From Leishmania mexicana MHOM/GT/2001/U1103 (lineage: Eukaryota > Euglenozoa > Kinetoplastea > Trypanosomatida > Trypanosomatidae), in the NCBI RefSeq assembly GCF_000234665.1, contig NC_018326.1:619779-683778 (forward strand): 64,000 nucleotides of DNA, read 5' to 3'. The position numbers and the translations under genes are program-made. Positions 1-11,035 of this stretch are shown piece by piece (position 1 is the first letter of the stretch; each line of letters begins with the position of its first letter). The notes beneath the pieces are model-generated. The model worked only from the letters and a program-made list of their open reading frames with translations, was not told where the DNA came from and ran no database searches.

Positions 1-331
1 AGAAAAGAGAGGGTGGGTGGGGGAGGGGGGCAGTTGCCGTCTTCACAGTGTATATGTTCTAACGCACAGACGTGTGCACACACGAACACAAAAAGGCGTA
101 CACCTACACAGTCACCGTACTGAGGTTGCAGGCAGCGGGCCGCAGTTGTTTCCTTTGCAGTGTTAGCTATTGGGTCCCATCACACGACCTACCCACGCGT
201 ACGATCAAACGATTCGATTGCACACTGTTGTTCCTTTTCCGAACTCCCTCGACTCATCCGTTGGGGAGGACTGCGCAGTAGGACAGAAGCCCCACACTTT
301 AGTCGCGCAAGTAGATTGCGCTTGCGGTGCT
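1..331 (+). other. Intergenic / 5' leader upstream of first gene
   Basis: No gene seen. A G-rich start is followed by mixed sequence, and from about 225 by a pyrimidine-rich stretch that ends in AG at 277-278. That is a plausible spliced-leader acceptor for the gene starting at 332, giving a 5' UTR of about 53 nt. Open reading upstream of 332 in the same frame lacks an ATG. Confidence 0.5.
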
Positions 332-2182
332 ATGTCTGTATCCGCGTCCTCCTCGAGGGCTGCCGCTGCATCGTCCGGTACCCTCGATGCCACGGCTGCC
401 CCACACACCTCCGACGCTGTGAAGGAGCCGTTCAAGCTTCTGGTGTGGCGTCTCGTTCTGGTTGACACAGCCGAAGACAGGTCGCAATGGTCTTCACGGG
501 CGAAGCAGCAGTGGGGTGGCGGCAAGCCCCTCTTCGTGTCCGTTAGTAACAAATTCAAGGAGCATGGCAGCACGTCGTCGCAGCAGCTGGTGTTTGGTAA
601 TCCACAGCAGTCGCAGCAGCAGCCGTGGAGCGGGATCGAATGGCGAGAGAGCAATATTATACCAGTGCCACTGGATGATGATCCTGTGCTGATGATCGAG
701 GTTGGCGTGGTCCGGCATGGCAAGAAAAATGTGCTGGGGCTTGGTATAATCAACACGCAGTCGATGCTGGCGGAGAACCGCCAGTACACCAAGTTCACCG
801 TTCATGTGCTGCCGACTCACACCTCGATTGACGCCTTCACAGTGCACGCGGTGGCAGAGGTGGAGATCCACAGCGGCCTGCACCACGAGTCACCCGATCT
901 CAACTTCACCCCGTTAGAGTACAACTACGGAACCGTGCGAGTATCCACTGTGGACTTTTATTACCCATCTTTCTTTCTCACAGGGACGGGTGAGTATATT
1001 GTCTCCAACGTACTGTGCGCGATGAACATGACAGAGTTTAGCTCCCTGGCTATGCAGTTGGTTCCGTTGCACTCGGCTGCCAGCTACATTGCCACGGAGC
1101 CGTCGCAGGTGATTACGGTGCGGCCTCAGCAGCGCGTGTACTTTAGTGCTACCTGGAATCTTGCTAACCGAGCCTGCATGAAGACGCTGGAAATGCAACT
1201 CAGGGTGAACGGGTCACAGAAGCCATCAGCACTGGTTCTCATAAAGGTTCACAACCAGGTCCCGCAGACTTCAGGCAACACAGACCTGCCCTTCCACTAC
1301 TGGGTGAACACCACGTGTATCACAAATCGGCAAATGCTGCCGTCGCAGGAGTTACCCCTCATCCATGCCGTTCTTCCAGTGTACCGCTTTATTAGTCGCA
1401 GCGCCCCCATCAACCAAACAGAGGGCATGATCGTGGCGTTCGACAAAGACAAGGGCGAGCATGTGTTGGTGCGAGCCAACGGCGTCCCAGTGACAATGGG
1501 CAAGCTTTACGGAACTGGCCATCATCATCAACGGCAATCGCAGCAGCGCCTGTGCTTGCAGAAGGCAGGCACCAGTGGCTCCGCGCTGAGCAAAGTGGAA
1601 AGTATGGACCTCAAAGCTGTCAGCGACTTGACATCTCCGTTCGGCTTTGATACGAACGCCTCCTTCGTTGTGCGGGACAGCCGCGTCAGAAACCCATTCC
1701 CGTCGCGCGGGCCGCTGCTGAATCTCTCACAGAAGACGTGTTTGTGCACCATCGCTCTCGGGCTGATTCGTGGGTTTCCCATGGTGTACGAGGCCACCAC
1801 CGGCCTGTCTCCATCCTTCCAAGTGAGTGTGACACTGCTGGATCAGCGCGGGTGGCAGATTGTGCATGGTGAAACCCTCCCCAGCTACCATAGCGCCAGC
1901 GGCAGCCTGCGGTGGGCGGAGCAGCTGGTCCTGCGGAAGTGGCCAGGAGCGACGTCGCAGCAATTTGTTCGCCTCAATCTGACCGAGGTACGACCCCGCG
2001 ACGGGGACGAGACGCCGATCGGCGCCGGTCTCATCTCCCTCCCCAGCATGCAGCGCCTATACACACAGAACCCGCTGAGCGTCGCCTTCTATGTGTACGA
2101 GACGTACTCCTTGTACGATCAACTGAACTCGTCATCCCTGTTAATGAAGGACGTCAACGTGATGTTCTCGGAGCTGCGCTGA
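332..2182 (+). CDS. Hypothetical conserved protein, 616 aa, beta-rich, possible C2-like domains
   Basis: I do not recognise this gene. The start is the first ATG of the open frame; translation upstream has only non-ATG codons. A short Ser/Ala-rich leader (residues 1-30) is followed by alternating hydrophobic strands typical of beta-sandwich proteins: a first block with 'FKLLVWRLVLVD' (about 38-50), a central block, and a C-terminal block from about 515 with 'SFQVSVTLLD' and 'FVRLNLTEV'. Three such blocks could be C2-like modules, but no calcium-binding aspartate set is evident. There is no signal peptide or membrane segment. It is followed 410 bp later by L14 on the same strand. Composition matches its neighbours. 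The coding call is strong because the frame is long, codon use is G/C at third positions and length is conserved-looking; the function is unknown. Confidence 0.8.
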   Translation: MSVSASSSRAAAASSGTLDATAAPHTSDAVKEPFKLLVWRLVLVDTAEDRSQWSSRAKQQWGGGKPLFVSVSNKFKEHGSTSSQQLVFGNPQQSQQQPWSGIEWRESNIIPVPLDDDPVLMIEVGVVRHGKKNVLGLGIINTQSMLAENRQYTKFTVHVLPTHTSIDAFTVHAVAEVEIHSGLHHESPDLNFTPLEYNYGTVRVSTVDFYYPSFFLTGTGEYIVSNVLCAMNMTEFSSLAMQLVPLHSAASYIATEPSQVITVRPQQRVYFSATWNLANRACMKTLEMQLRVNGSQKPSALVLIKVHNQVPQTSGNTDLPFHYWVNTTCITNRQMLPSQELPLIHAVLPVYRFISRSAPINQTEGMIVAFDKDKGEHVLVRANGVPVTMGKLYGTGHHHQRQSQQRLCLQKAGTSGSALSKVESMDLKAVSDLTSPFGFDTNASFVVRDSRVRNPFPSRGPLLNLSQKTCLCTIALGLIRGFPMVYEATTGLSPSFQVSVTLLDQRGWQIVHGETLPSYHSASGSLRWAEQLVLRKWPGATSQQFVRLNLTEVRPRDGDETPIGAGLISLPSMQRLYTQNPLSVAFYVYETYSLYDQLNSSSLLMKDVNVMFSELR

Positions 2183-2591
2183 CTATGGAGGTGTGCCGCT
2201 GCGCCGTGAAGTTGTGTTGCTTTGCTCTTCGCTCTTCGTTTTGTTTGCCCGAGTTGCTCCACTGCGACACCCTGACAATCATGAGCACCACTGTCTCCCT
2301 CGCTTTACTTTGTTTCTCCACCACGGGTGCCATTGTGCACCGCTGCGCCGTGTCAGCCCTACCTCAGCGCGTATGATAGTGTATCTGCTTCTCCGTCTTG
2401 ACGTCACCAGGCGATTCAGCTGATGCTTCGTTGCCGCCTCCTTTGCGTTGACTCGCCCGGTGCTCTGCCGCCTCGCTCTATTTCCCTCTCCTCCTCTGTG
2501 CTTCCCCTTCACACACACACACACTGACGCATACGTTGTCCCGCTCACGCCTTTGCTGTCTTGTCGTGCGCAGGGTATTGCATTGTGCATA
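2183..2591 (+). other. Intergenic region with L14 trans-splice signal
   Basis: No gene. It holds the 3' UTR of the upstream gene and, from about 2465 to 2512, a pyrimidine tract followed by a short CA repeat. The first convincing AG downstream of it is at 2572-2573. Confidence 0.6.
2572..2573 (+). promoter_or_regulatory. Candidate spliced-leader acceptor for L14
   Basis: A pyrimidine-rich tract (about 2470-2510 and 2550-2570) precedes CAG. The AG would give a 5' UTR of 18 nt before the ATG at 2592. This is the expected form of a kinetoplastid trans-splice site, inferred from sequence only. Confidence 0.55.
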
Positions 2592-3119
2592 ATGGTCAAG
2601 TCCCACTACATCTGCGCGGGCCGCCTGGTGCGCATCCTGCGTGGGCCTCGCCAGGACCGCGTCGGTGTGATTGTCGACATTGTCGACGCGAACCGCGTGC
2701 TGGTGGAGAACCCGGAGGACGCGAGGATGTGGCGCCACGTGCAGAACCTGAAGAACGTGGAGCCGCTGAAGTACTGCGTGAGCATCAGCCGCAACTGCAG
2801 CGCGAAGGCGCTGAAGGATGCGCTGGCCTCGTCGAAGGCGCTGGAGAAGTACGCGAAGACGCGCACTGCTGTGCGCGTGGAGGCGAAGAAGGCGTGCGCT
2901 GTGTCGACGGACTTCGAGCGCTACCAGCTGCGCGTTGCACGCCGCTCACGCGCGCACTGGGCGCGCAAGGTGTTCGACGAGAAGGACGCGAAGACGCCCG
3001 TGTCGTGGCACAAGGTTGCGCTGAAGAAGATGCAGAAGAAGGCCGCAAAGATGGACTCGACCGAGGGCGCTAAGAGGCGCATGCAGAAGGCGATCGCTGC
3101 GCGCAAGGCGAAAAAGTAA
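2592..3119 (+). CDS. RPL14: 60S ribosomal protein L14 (eL14)
   Basis: Structural protein of the large cytosolic ribosomal subunit. At 175 aa it is of usual length for kinetoplastid eL14. The N-terminal 'GRLVRILRGPRQDRVGVIVDIVD' (about 11-33) is the KOW/SH3-like fold of the family, followed by 'NRVLVENP' and the conserved middle. The C-terminal half (about 85-175) is very Lys/Arg/Ala-rich, ending in lysines, as expected for rRNA binding. The start is the ATG beginning MVKSHYICAGR, 18 nt after a good splice acceptor; the open frame runs further upstream but is pyrimidine-tract translation. Codon bias is strong (nearly all third positions G or C), as expected of a highly expressed gene. Confidence 0.96.
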   Translation: MVKSHYICAGRLVRILRGPRQDRVGVIVDIVDANRVLVENPEDARMWRHVQNLKNVEPLKYCVSISRNCSAKALKDALASSKALEKYAKTRTAVRVEAKKACAVSTDFERYQLRVARRSRAHWARKVFDEKDAKTPVSWHKVALKKMQKKAAKMDSTEGAKRRMQKAIAARKAKK

Positions 3120-3251
3120 GGCCATACCCTGACTTCGCTTGTTTTGTGATTTTACTTCATTTTAAAAACGAAAAAGGAAGTAATTCTGAAGCAGTAACCG
3201 TGATGGGGGTTTCACGAGGGACGACCTAGAGCACATATTCTGCACAGTGGG

Positions 3252-3270
3252 GTGACGGTGCAACCGTCAC
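3252..3270. repeat. Perfect 8-bp inverted repeat with 3-nt loop
   Basis: GTGACGGT, loop GCA, ACCGTCAC, located 133 bp after the L14 stop and probably within the 3' UTR. It could form an RNA stem-loop; no function is known. Confidence 0.6.
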
Positions 3271-3620
3271 TGAGCCACCGGCAGCATGCGAAGGCCGTGC
3301 TTGCCGAGCATAGTTTGGGCGCTGTTGGTCATGTTGTGGTGCCGTTGCGCGACCTTCCAGGCGGCATCGGAGTAAGGACAGGGGCTCGAAAAGCGCGTCA
3401 GGTTGTGGAGGGCTTTGTGTCTCCTTTCACCCACGATGTTGCGCACCCTTGCTTTCTTGGCCGCGGTGGCACGTGTCTGCATGATGATTGCCGCTCGTTT
3501 CGTGCCTGTGTTGCTCTCCCACGCTGCACTGTTGCCCCCCTCCTCTCTTGTTTCCTTCATCACTCTACGCCATCCTCTCTGACGGTAGCCTCTACTTCTT
3601 TCACAGCTACTCCACCGGGA

Positions 3621-3648
3621 CACACACACACACACATATATATATATA
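3621..3648. repeat. Compound microsatellite (CA)8(TA)6
   Basis: Direct reading: eight CA units followed by six TA units. Likely length-polymorphic. Confidence 0.9.
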
Positions 3649-3963
3649 CGCATACATACGCACGCGAATCACTCAGCGCCCGCAATACACTACGTGGAAA
3701 GGAAGGCAAGGAGGAAAGAAAAGAGGAAAGAAGCAACAAGCCGACTGCAGTCCCTCGGAACGCCCTCTCATCTCTTTCTCTTTGCCCGTCGACCCGCTGT
3801 TTTCGTACAGGCTGTGTAGCGGCGTGAGGGGTCGAGAGTTGGGCACAGAATGCGTCTATGCGTTCGTTAGCACGCGCAAAGAGAGAAGAGCCGCCATTGG
3901 TGTCCTCTCTTCACCTTACCCGTTTGTCTTGTTGTTGACCGGACGTCCTTTGCTCGCTCCGCC

Positions 3964-3986
3964 GTGTGTGTGTGTGTGTGTGTGTG
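3964..3986. repeat. (GT)n microsatellite, about 11 units
   Basis: Uninterrupted GT dinucleotides in the L14 downstream intergenic region. Confidence 0.9.
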
Positions 3987-6070
3987 CTTGTGAAGCTGCA
4001 TCAGCGTCTTTTTGGAGCCAAGAGGTGGGAACGGAGAGGCCAAACAAGGAAACGTACCCGGAACCTTTTTTCTTCTTTTCAATTTTTTTTCTTGCTACGC
4101 CGCTGTTCTTTTCGCCCCTTCTCCCTCCTCCTCCCCTTCCCTTTTTTTTCTTACCTTTGCTCCTCCTCAGAACGCTAATCTCTCCTTCTCTCTCGTTTCA
4201 TGGGCGTGCTTTTTGCTTTTCTTGTTTCTCTTGTTTCTTTTGTATTGGTCCTGAAGTTTTTCTGTTTTCTGTGAGCTCCCTCTCTTCCTCTCTCTCCCCT
4301 CTGTTTGTTCGCCGTTTCACAACTTCCCCCTTCGCTCTTCCCTGTCGTTTCCGCCGCCGCTACTCCGACTTGTCTTTCCGTGCCTCCTGGTCTAACTCTC
4401 GTTGTTGCAAGCGCTTTTCTCATCTTCCCTTGTCAGAACTCAGTCCGTAGCTCTACCCTCCCTGTGCGTGCTTCTACGTGTGCAAGCTCGAATAGCGTGC
4501 CGCAACATAACCTCAGAATCAAATCGGTCCAGAAGAAAAAGGGCCCTGACTGAAGAGGGCTCGTTGAAAGAGGAAAGAGAGGGGCGTGACGTGTGGGTGT
4601 GTTTCTGCGTCCGCGCATCTTCGATACTTTGAAGGAGTAGGCAGTGAAAGGCTCGGAGGCACCCACACAAAGCGCACCAGGAAGTTCCACAGAGTTGAAC
4701 AAGTGCCCGGCTGCAGGCCCATACCTAAAAAAGCAGAATAGGTGAGGGCATTAGCAGTGTGTGTTCAAGGACACGGGAGCGTTGCGTCTTCGAGTCCGGA
4801 CGCATAGCGCACGCGCATCTTCTGTTTTCCTCGGCTGTGGGTTTTGATGTTGCTTGCGTTGTCCACGCTGCTTCTCACTGCTCCACTCCCCCTCTTACAC
4901 GGCACTCACACTTTTATCCATGTTGGGAGCTTGGGGTGTTCTTTTTTGTTTTTGGTGTGTGTGTGTCTTGCAGTGACAACGCGTGCAGGCCCCAGGAACC
5001 TTTTTTGCCTCTACCCCGCCACGACCTTTGTTTTTTTGGTGCTGCACACATCTCCCGTTTGGTCCCCCCCTGCAACCCCCCTCTGCGAGTGTCAGTGCGT
5101 CAGGAGAGTTGCCCCTGCGTCATTACCCACTTCTTCCACGTGTCTGCAGCCAAGTATAAGCATCGCAGCAGTGCAGACACTTGCAGGCACATCCTCCCCA
5201 AGTGGCGCGCAAGTTTTTTGAGGGACTAAATCAAAAACCAGAGAGGTCATCTCCCCTGCGATTGAGGCAGGATATAAAAATCTGCTCTCCTCACCTTCCG
5301 CAACTCTGACGTGTTTCGGGTTTTTTTTTGCTCTCCCACTTTCATGTGTTTGTGCGCTTATTTTTTTTCCTGCGGTCTTTCAGCTGTGTTTTAGTCTTTC
5401 CTTTTGACTTTATTCGAGTCTCGAAGCTTGTTGTTGGGTGCGTGGCCAGTTCTCTTCCACCCCATCGCGCTCTTCCTCTTCGTCCAAACACAGTCTCTCT
5501 GTACACTCTCCATACTCACACCGGAGACAAGGCACGCGCCGAAGACGGCCAAAGGCGAGGAGAGGACGACCACAACAGTCTACGTCTGGCACACAAGCAA
5601 GCAGCAGTGTCAGGCGCAAAGCTCAGACAAACCAAACGGTGCGACTCACACCTGTCCTCTCCTCTGTCTGCACCCCGTGCACTGACGGCAAGTAACATCA
5701 CTGAGGGAGACTCTTGCCTTTCGTTTTTCTTTTTCTTGTCCAATTCCGTCGTAAATCTCTCTTCGCTTGTTGCGGCTTACCCGGCTTTTGTGGTTTCTTC
5801 CATGTTGACCGGGGGTTGCATCTAGCCGCGCTTTGTTTCTTTCGTGTAGGATCTTCTTTTATTTTGTCGTCCTTCCGCCTTCTTCCTCGTGAGTACACTC
5901 GTGTGGTGTTTCCTTTGTGGGTTTGCCGAGTACCATTTGCGTTCTCCTTTTGATCGTCATTTGTGGCTGTCTGCGTTTTCCTTCGCCGCTTCTCTTGGAA
6001 GCCGCGCCACCGCCGATTCCCTTTCGTTCTTTTTGTGCAAATTTCCTCGTCCCTTTCCGCACTCTACGTC

Positions 6071-6072
6071 AG
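6071..6072 (+). promoter_or_regulatory. Candidate spliced-leader acceptor
   Basis: A long pyrimidine-rich run (about 6018-6070) ends in CAG, 9 nt before the ATG at 6082. It argues for that start rather than the in-frame ATG at 5917, whose extra residues are translated pyrimidine tract. Confidence 0.55.
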
Positions 6073-6081
6073 GGACCGACC

Positions 6082-7071
6082 ATGACGGATCATGTGCTCT
6101 TCACTGGCGCGATGTCAAACGCGTTTGAGCAGCCAGCACACCCGCGGGGTGAGGGTGATGAGGTCACCTCGGCACGCAGGTACTATAATATGACTAGGCC
6201 GTACCCCATGGCCTGCGCTGCCGGGGAAGGAGTACTTCCAGAGTCACTGCCCTCTGAGACACACCTCCCAGTGGAGAAGCTAGTTGTGGGCTCCTCGCGT
6301 CCACCTCGTCTGCTCCCAGAGAAGCCTCTGGGAGATACGCCAGAGCCGCAGCGCATGCTGGTACCTGTGGATGCCGCCGGCACCCCGCAAATGTTGCTGA
6401 TGTCGTCCCCCAAGGGCACACACAGGCGTACGGCCACCTGTGCGCATTTGTCTCTTCGAACTAGTACCGCGAGTGAGACCACGCTTATGTTTGACTCGAC
6501 TGTGGCAGAGAAGGCGGCGAATCCTGCTCTCCATCCAGCAGCGCAGAATGTGCATGTGCAACCTAGGGCGGGAATCACCACGTCGCCGTTTTGCGTGAAC
6601 CGCGTGTTCGATGACCGGCAGCTTCAGTATGGGCAGATGCTACTGCCGGCGCATCGGCTGCACAATCACCACGTCTCGCAGATGAGGACGACACTGAAGC
6701 CGAAAGGCCCGGACGCGTCGGCGACGCTGTGGATCGAGGCTGCATCGCAGGCGGATGTGCTTGCCTTCTTCGGTTCTCAGGATGACGTAAAGAATTTGGT
6801 GGCGAGCTCTTCACTCCGATCCAGCCGCAAGACCCCCGTCAGCAAGGAGTTGCCTTGGACTGTCGTTGATGCAGCAAACAACAGCTTCTGCGACACCTCC
6901 TGTAGCGACTGCATCTTTTCTGCCGAGACCACTGTGACGGGCGGGTCACAAGTCAGCGGCGCTCTCCGTGGTCATGTGATCGACCCACAGGCGGTCCTAG
7001 GCTTTCACAGGGACGGAGCACGACGCCAGCGCAGGTTTCCAAAGACTTTCAGAGATGCAGAGCCTCAGTAA
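6082..7071 (+). CDS. Hypothetical protein, 329 aa
   Basis: I do not recognise this gene. The frame opens further upstream at an ATG at 5917, but the 55 extra residues are hydrophobic translation of a C/T tract and would mimic a signal peptide. The start at 6082 follows a good splice acceptor by 9 nt. The protein is hydrophilic and rich in Ser, Thr, Pro and Arg, with no membrane segment and no recognisable domain. A short Cys-containing patch lies near residue 285 ('CDTSCSDC'), and the C-terminus is basic (about 315-329, rich in Arg). The composition suggests a largely disordered protein. It is isolated: 3 kb after L14 and 5 kb before the next gene. Confidence 0.68.
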   Translation: MTDHVLFTGAMSNAFEQPAHPRGEGDEVTSARRYYNMTRPYPMACAAGEGVLPESLPSETHLPVEKLVVGSSRPPRLLPEKPLGDTPEPQRMLVPVDAAGTPQMLLMSSPKGTHRRTATCAHLSLRTSTASETTLMFDSTVAEKAANPALHPAAQNVHVQPRAGITTSPFCVNRVFDDRQLQYGQMLLPAHRLHNHHVSQMRTTLKPKGPDASATLWIEAASQADVLAFFGSQDDVKNLVASSSLRSSRKTPVSKELPWTVVDAANNSFCDTSCSDCIFSAETTVTGGSQVSGALRGHVIDPQAVLGFHRDGARRQRRFPKTFRDAEPQ

Positions 7072-9063
7072 AAGACGGCGTAGCTTGCATCGTTTTCTTT
7101 CTTTGCGCATCCGCGCTTCCGTCTTCGGCTAGGCACGTGTACATCCTACGTCCTCCCCCCTTGCGTACGTGCGTGCTCCCTCGTGTCGCTCTTGCGGGTC
7201 TTCCTTCTAGGGCGCTCCTTCTTTCTCCCGCATCTCTCCGTTTCCTACACCTGTGCGAGATAGCAGCATGCGTGTAGGTGGGCGTGTCCGCGGCGCAACT
7301 GCATGGGTGCCAGCACGCTCAGCCCGCCCATGCCCCCACAAACCTTCAGATATAGAATACGTGTGTCTGCGTGTATGTAAGTGCCTTGCTCTATGTCCCA
7401 CTTCCATCTGCAACAGCGTACTCGTGCACATCCCGTATCATGTTCGCAATCGATTTGGTGGGTTACTTTTTGTGTGCTTCTGTTCTCCATGTTTCATCTG
7501 TTAGTTCACTTTCCACGTTTGTGCTCCAGGTCGAATGGTCACCAAAGGACACACAAGGGCAAGTCAAGCAAGGAGTAGCCCCGCCTTTCGCACCCCCACC
7601 TTCTCCCTTCCCGTGTCTTGCCTCTTTCTCGATGGGATCTCAAAACCCTTCTAGAAGAGACAAATAGAAGTACTCGCAGAAGCAATGCCGCAACGGAAGC
7701 GAGTCCACAGCTATCTCGGTTTGCACCCCAAACCACTTTTACGTTGCTCACCTTTGCGGCGTGGTCTTTCATATTCCTCTATCCACCTTCTCTTACCTCA
7801 CGGCCTCCTCTTCTGCTTTGTATACCTCCACCCCTCCTCCACCCCCTCCTCCTCTTCCCCGTGACATCACTGACTGGTCCCTTTTTTTCGTCCTGTTTTC
7901 CTGTTTCTTTGATCTTCTTCTGCCCTCGTCTTCCCCCAGCTTCTCTCGTCTCCCCCTTCTCTTGTGTAGGATCCCTGTACTTGCACACAGACACATGTGC
8001 GCTTGTTGGTTTCGTATGTATGCGTGTGTGTGTGTGCTGTTCCTCTCTGTATATTTCCTTCCGTGTCACTTCTTTCGATTTTCTTTTTCGTGTTCGTTCT
8101 CTGGCAAAGTGTTTACCTCCGTAAAAGGACTTCGGTGTGGGCTGATGTTGTTCGGCTCGTGTGCATGTGTGTGTGTGCACCGGCTACACCCCACCTTGTT
8201 GGTGTCTTTCCAGCTCTTTTTGTTCTGCTTTCTGCTTTGGCGTTTTTCCCTTTGTTTGCATTTCTCTCCCTTGTATCTTTGTGCTTTTCTGTCCTTCACG
8301 AAACGGATGTGTAGCTTCCCCTCTCGAAACCGCCGACGCTATTTTTTCTTTTTTTTTGTTTTCCTTTTTGAGTGTTTCTCCATGGTTTCATCCCCCCTCT
8401 CTCGCTCCGATTGTGTCCTTCTCCCCCGCCTTTTCCTTTCACCATGCATGTAACTAGCGCTTCTTTAACCCTTTCTTACTTCTCCTTTCATTCTCTTCCC
8501 CAGTGCCTCGCCTTTTCGGATCTCGCCTCGCTCTTTCTGTGCTTGTCAGCTGTGGGTCAGCGCGTGCGTGAGCGTGGTGAGCTTTCCTGAGTCGTTCGAG
8601 CCCGCTAACTGTAGCCCCGTAAAGGCGCCTCTTCCTCTACTCGTGTACTTTTTGCTCACCCCCTCACTCTCTCCCTGCTTCCAATGTATATGTAAGTATG
8701 TGCACAATCCTCCTTTTCTGTGCTCACCTGTGTTTAGAGCTCGCCATCTTCAGGTATCTCTGCGTTGGTGTGCGTATACTCATCTGTTCCCCGCGTGTGA
8801 CCTACTTACCCCGGGACGCTTAAAAAAAATGTTTTCGTGGTCGTCACTCGAGCATTCGCACGCACAGTCATGAGGGCATGCTCGACATACACTCCGGTGC
8901 CTCCGTCTCTGCATCTTATTCATGCCTTTGACAAAACGGCGGTGTCTACTTCCACCACCCTTTCTACTGGAAGCTCTCTCCTTCCCCTCCTTCATGTGTA
9001 TCTGTCCCTTTTTGATCGACATGTGCGTCAAGTCGTCTTCTGCTCTGTTTGATGTGCATGCTT

Positions 9064-9081
9064 CCACCACCACCACCACCA
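9064..9081. repeat. (CCA)n trinucleotide repeat, about 6 units
   Basis: Direct reading in intergenic DNA. Confidence 0.8.
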
Positions 9082-9203
9082 CCCCCTCTGCTCTCTTTCT
9101 TTCCCGCCATTGTTTTCTGGATGTGCTATCTTTACCGGCTGTGCGTGCGTGCGTGCGTGTGTGGTGAGGGGCGCATTCATGATGTACAGGTTCATATGTA
9201 CGC

Positions 9204-9224
9204 ATATATATATATATATATATA
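9204..9224. repeat. (AT)n microsatellite, about 10 units
   Basis: Uninterrupted AT dinucleotides in a GC-rich genome; probably length-variable. Confidence 0.9.
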
Positions 9225-9757
9225 ATGTCTTCTGCACAGCGGCAACGAAAACGAGGAGGAGGAGGAATGGTGTGACGTCTCTCTCTGTCTTTAGTCAGGC
9301 GTGATTTGTTTCTCTCCCCCCCTCATCAGTGCGGTCATTTTTCTTTATTGTTCGTCCTTTCCCGCCTTTCATCACGTTGGGGGAGATTTTTCTGTGTTGT
9401 CTTTTATAACGAACTTGTCTTTGGCGTTGGTGTGCGTTTCTCTCTTCTTCCCTCCCACCCCTTCCTTCACCCGCACTGTGTGCATGTATGTATGTGCGCG
9501 TGTGTGTGCTCGCTTTCCTCGTCCCCCTCCCATTCGTGTTTCCGCTCCCCCTTTTCCCATTGTTGCTGCTCTTGTCCATTGCGTTGTTTTGCGCTCAGCC
9601 GCTGGCCTTTTTTTTTGCTTCGTGTGTGCAGGCACTTCCTCACCTTCACATCTCTCCCCGTCTCGCTTTCGCTCGCTCTCGCAGTTCCTGTGCGACTCTG
9701 ACCAACACGCACATGCGTCTCCACAGGAGATGCCGTGTCGTTTCCGCTGTGAAGGAG

Positions 9758-9857
9758 NNNNNNNNNNNNNNNNNNNNNNNNNNNNNNNNNNNNNNNNNNN
9801 NNNNNNNNNNNNNNNNNNNNNNNNNNNNNNNNNNNNNNNNNNNNNNNNNNNNNNNNN
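9758..9857. other. Assembly gap (exactly 100 N)
   Basis: One hundred Ns, a conventional placeholder for a gap of unknown size. Flanks are pyrimidine-rich on the left and AT-rich on the right, a context prone to assembly breaks. Confidence 0.98.
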
Positions 9858-10657
9858 CAATATTATCTCGAGTTCAGAGAAAAATAAATATATAAATATA
9901 GATATATATATTATCCTTTTTGTTCCTCCTTTTCAGTGTTCAAACTCCGCGCAGGTGTTTCACTCTCGCTGCGTGCTCCACCCCCCCTCCCCCATGTCTT
10001 CCCTTCCTCCTCCTCCCCCCGCTAGCTTGGAAGCCACGTGAATGTGCAACTGGGCTTGAGCTCGTCTCTTTTGTTGTTTTCCCTTTCCACGCCCTTCATT
10101 GACTGCACCTCTCTCTCTGGTGATCTACACACTGCTCCTATTGTGCGCGGGCTCCTCACTGGTTTCCTGTTGTCGCCCCTCTGCCAACCTTTTCTTTTAA
10201 CACTCCACGGCGTGTAGCTAGCTGCTGGTGCTTTGTGTGTGTGTGTGGAGCTCGTGCTGCGCGTCGCAAGGGGGGGGGGCGGTGGCCGTGATGGAGATAG
10301 GAGTCCCTGAGGAAAGAAACATGGATTTGTGGGGTCTCGACGATGGCCGACACGCCACCCACCGCTTTCTTCTCTCCCTCCGTCCTCCGCCCGAGATGGT
10401 CGTTTCTTTGAGCGACTGCTCCAAAGTGAAGCAGCCAAACCGGCTAAACAGCAGCGGATGGCGGTGAGGACACGACATTCAAGTTGGGCAAGGAAAAACC
10501 AAGCGAAGCAAGAAAATCGAATGCGTCACTTTACCGGCAAAAAGGCAGAGGCAGGGTCCAGCTAGCGCCCTTCCCCAAAAAACAACAACGAAAGGCCCAC
10601 AGCCGCACTCCAGCCACGCACGAAGGCCTGTACAGACGCGTGCGTGGATTAGGCATT

Positions 10658-10672
10658 GCGGGGCGACCCCGC
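10658..10672. repeat. Small GC inverted repeat
   Basis: GCGGGG, loop CGA, CCCCGC: a perfect 6-bp stem. It may be chance in GC-rich DNA. Confidence 0.4.
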
Positions 10673-11035
10673 CCACCCGATTGCAAGCACGCATACTCGC
10701 ATGGGGAGGTCTTTCCTTTTCTTTTTTCGGTCATTCGGCTACATGTATTGTGTGTGTGTCCCATTGAAGGCAAATTCGTATGTTAGCGTCAGGAAGCCAA
10801 AGGAAAGGCCTGGACAAACGGTCGTCACTTCACGGAGCCTCTCCCCCCCAAAAAACACAAGAGAGCGGGACGGCGGAAGATACATGTGGGGATCCGTCTC
10901 GGACTGTTTTTCTGCTTTTTTTTCTTTCCCTTTCCCTTGTGTGTGCACATATCTGTTCTTCATTCTCATCTCATCTCTGTGCTTTGATGACGGTGAGAAA
11001 CACTTCAGTGCGCGGCTTCACAGGGCCCCGCACCC

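Larger units (their letters stand above)
3120..6081 (+). other. 3 kb gene-free intergenic region
   Basis: No supported gene. The first 300 bp (3180-3420) is GC-rich non-pyrimidine sequence with a perfect small inverted repeat at 3252-3270. The rest is dominated by C/T tracts and microsatellites (CA then TA at 3621-3648, GT at 3964-3986). Open frames here encode low-complexity Ser/Phe/Leu/Cys-rich peptides, which is what pyrimidine tracts translate to, so I do not call them. Confidence 0.65.

Noticed and set aside
3488..4450. 320-codon open frame on the + strand in the L14-downstream spacer
   Set aside because: Its peptide is a direct translation of CT, GT and TA tracts (Ser/Phe/Leu/Pro/Cys and His-Thr runs); no splice-site logic or domain.
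5917..6081. Signal-peptide-like extension of the 6082 gene
   Set aside because: Hydrophobicity comes from a C/T tract, and a good AG acceptor lies between the two ATGs.
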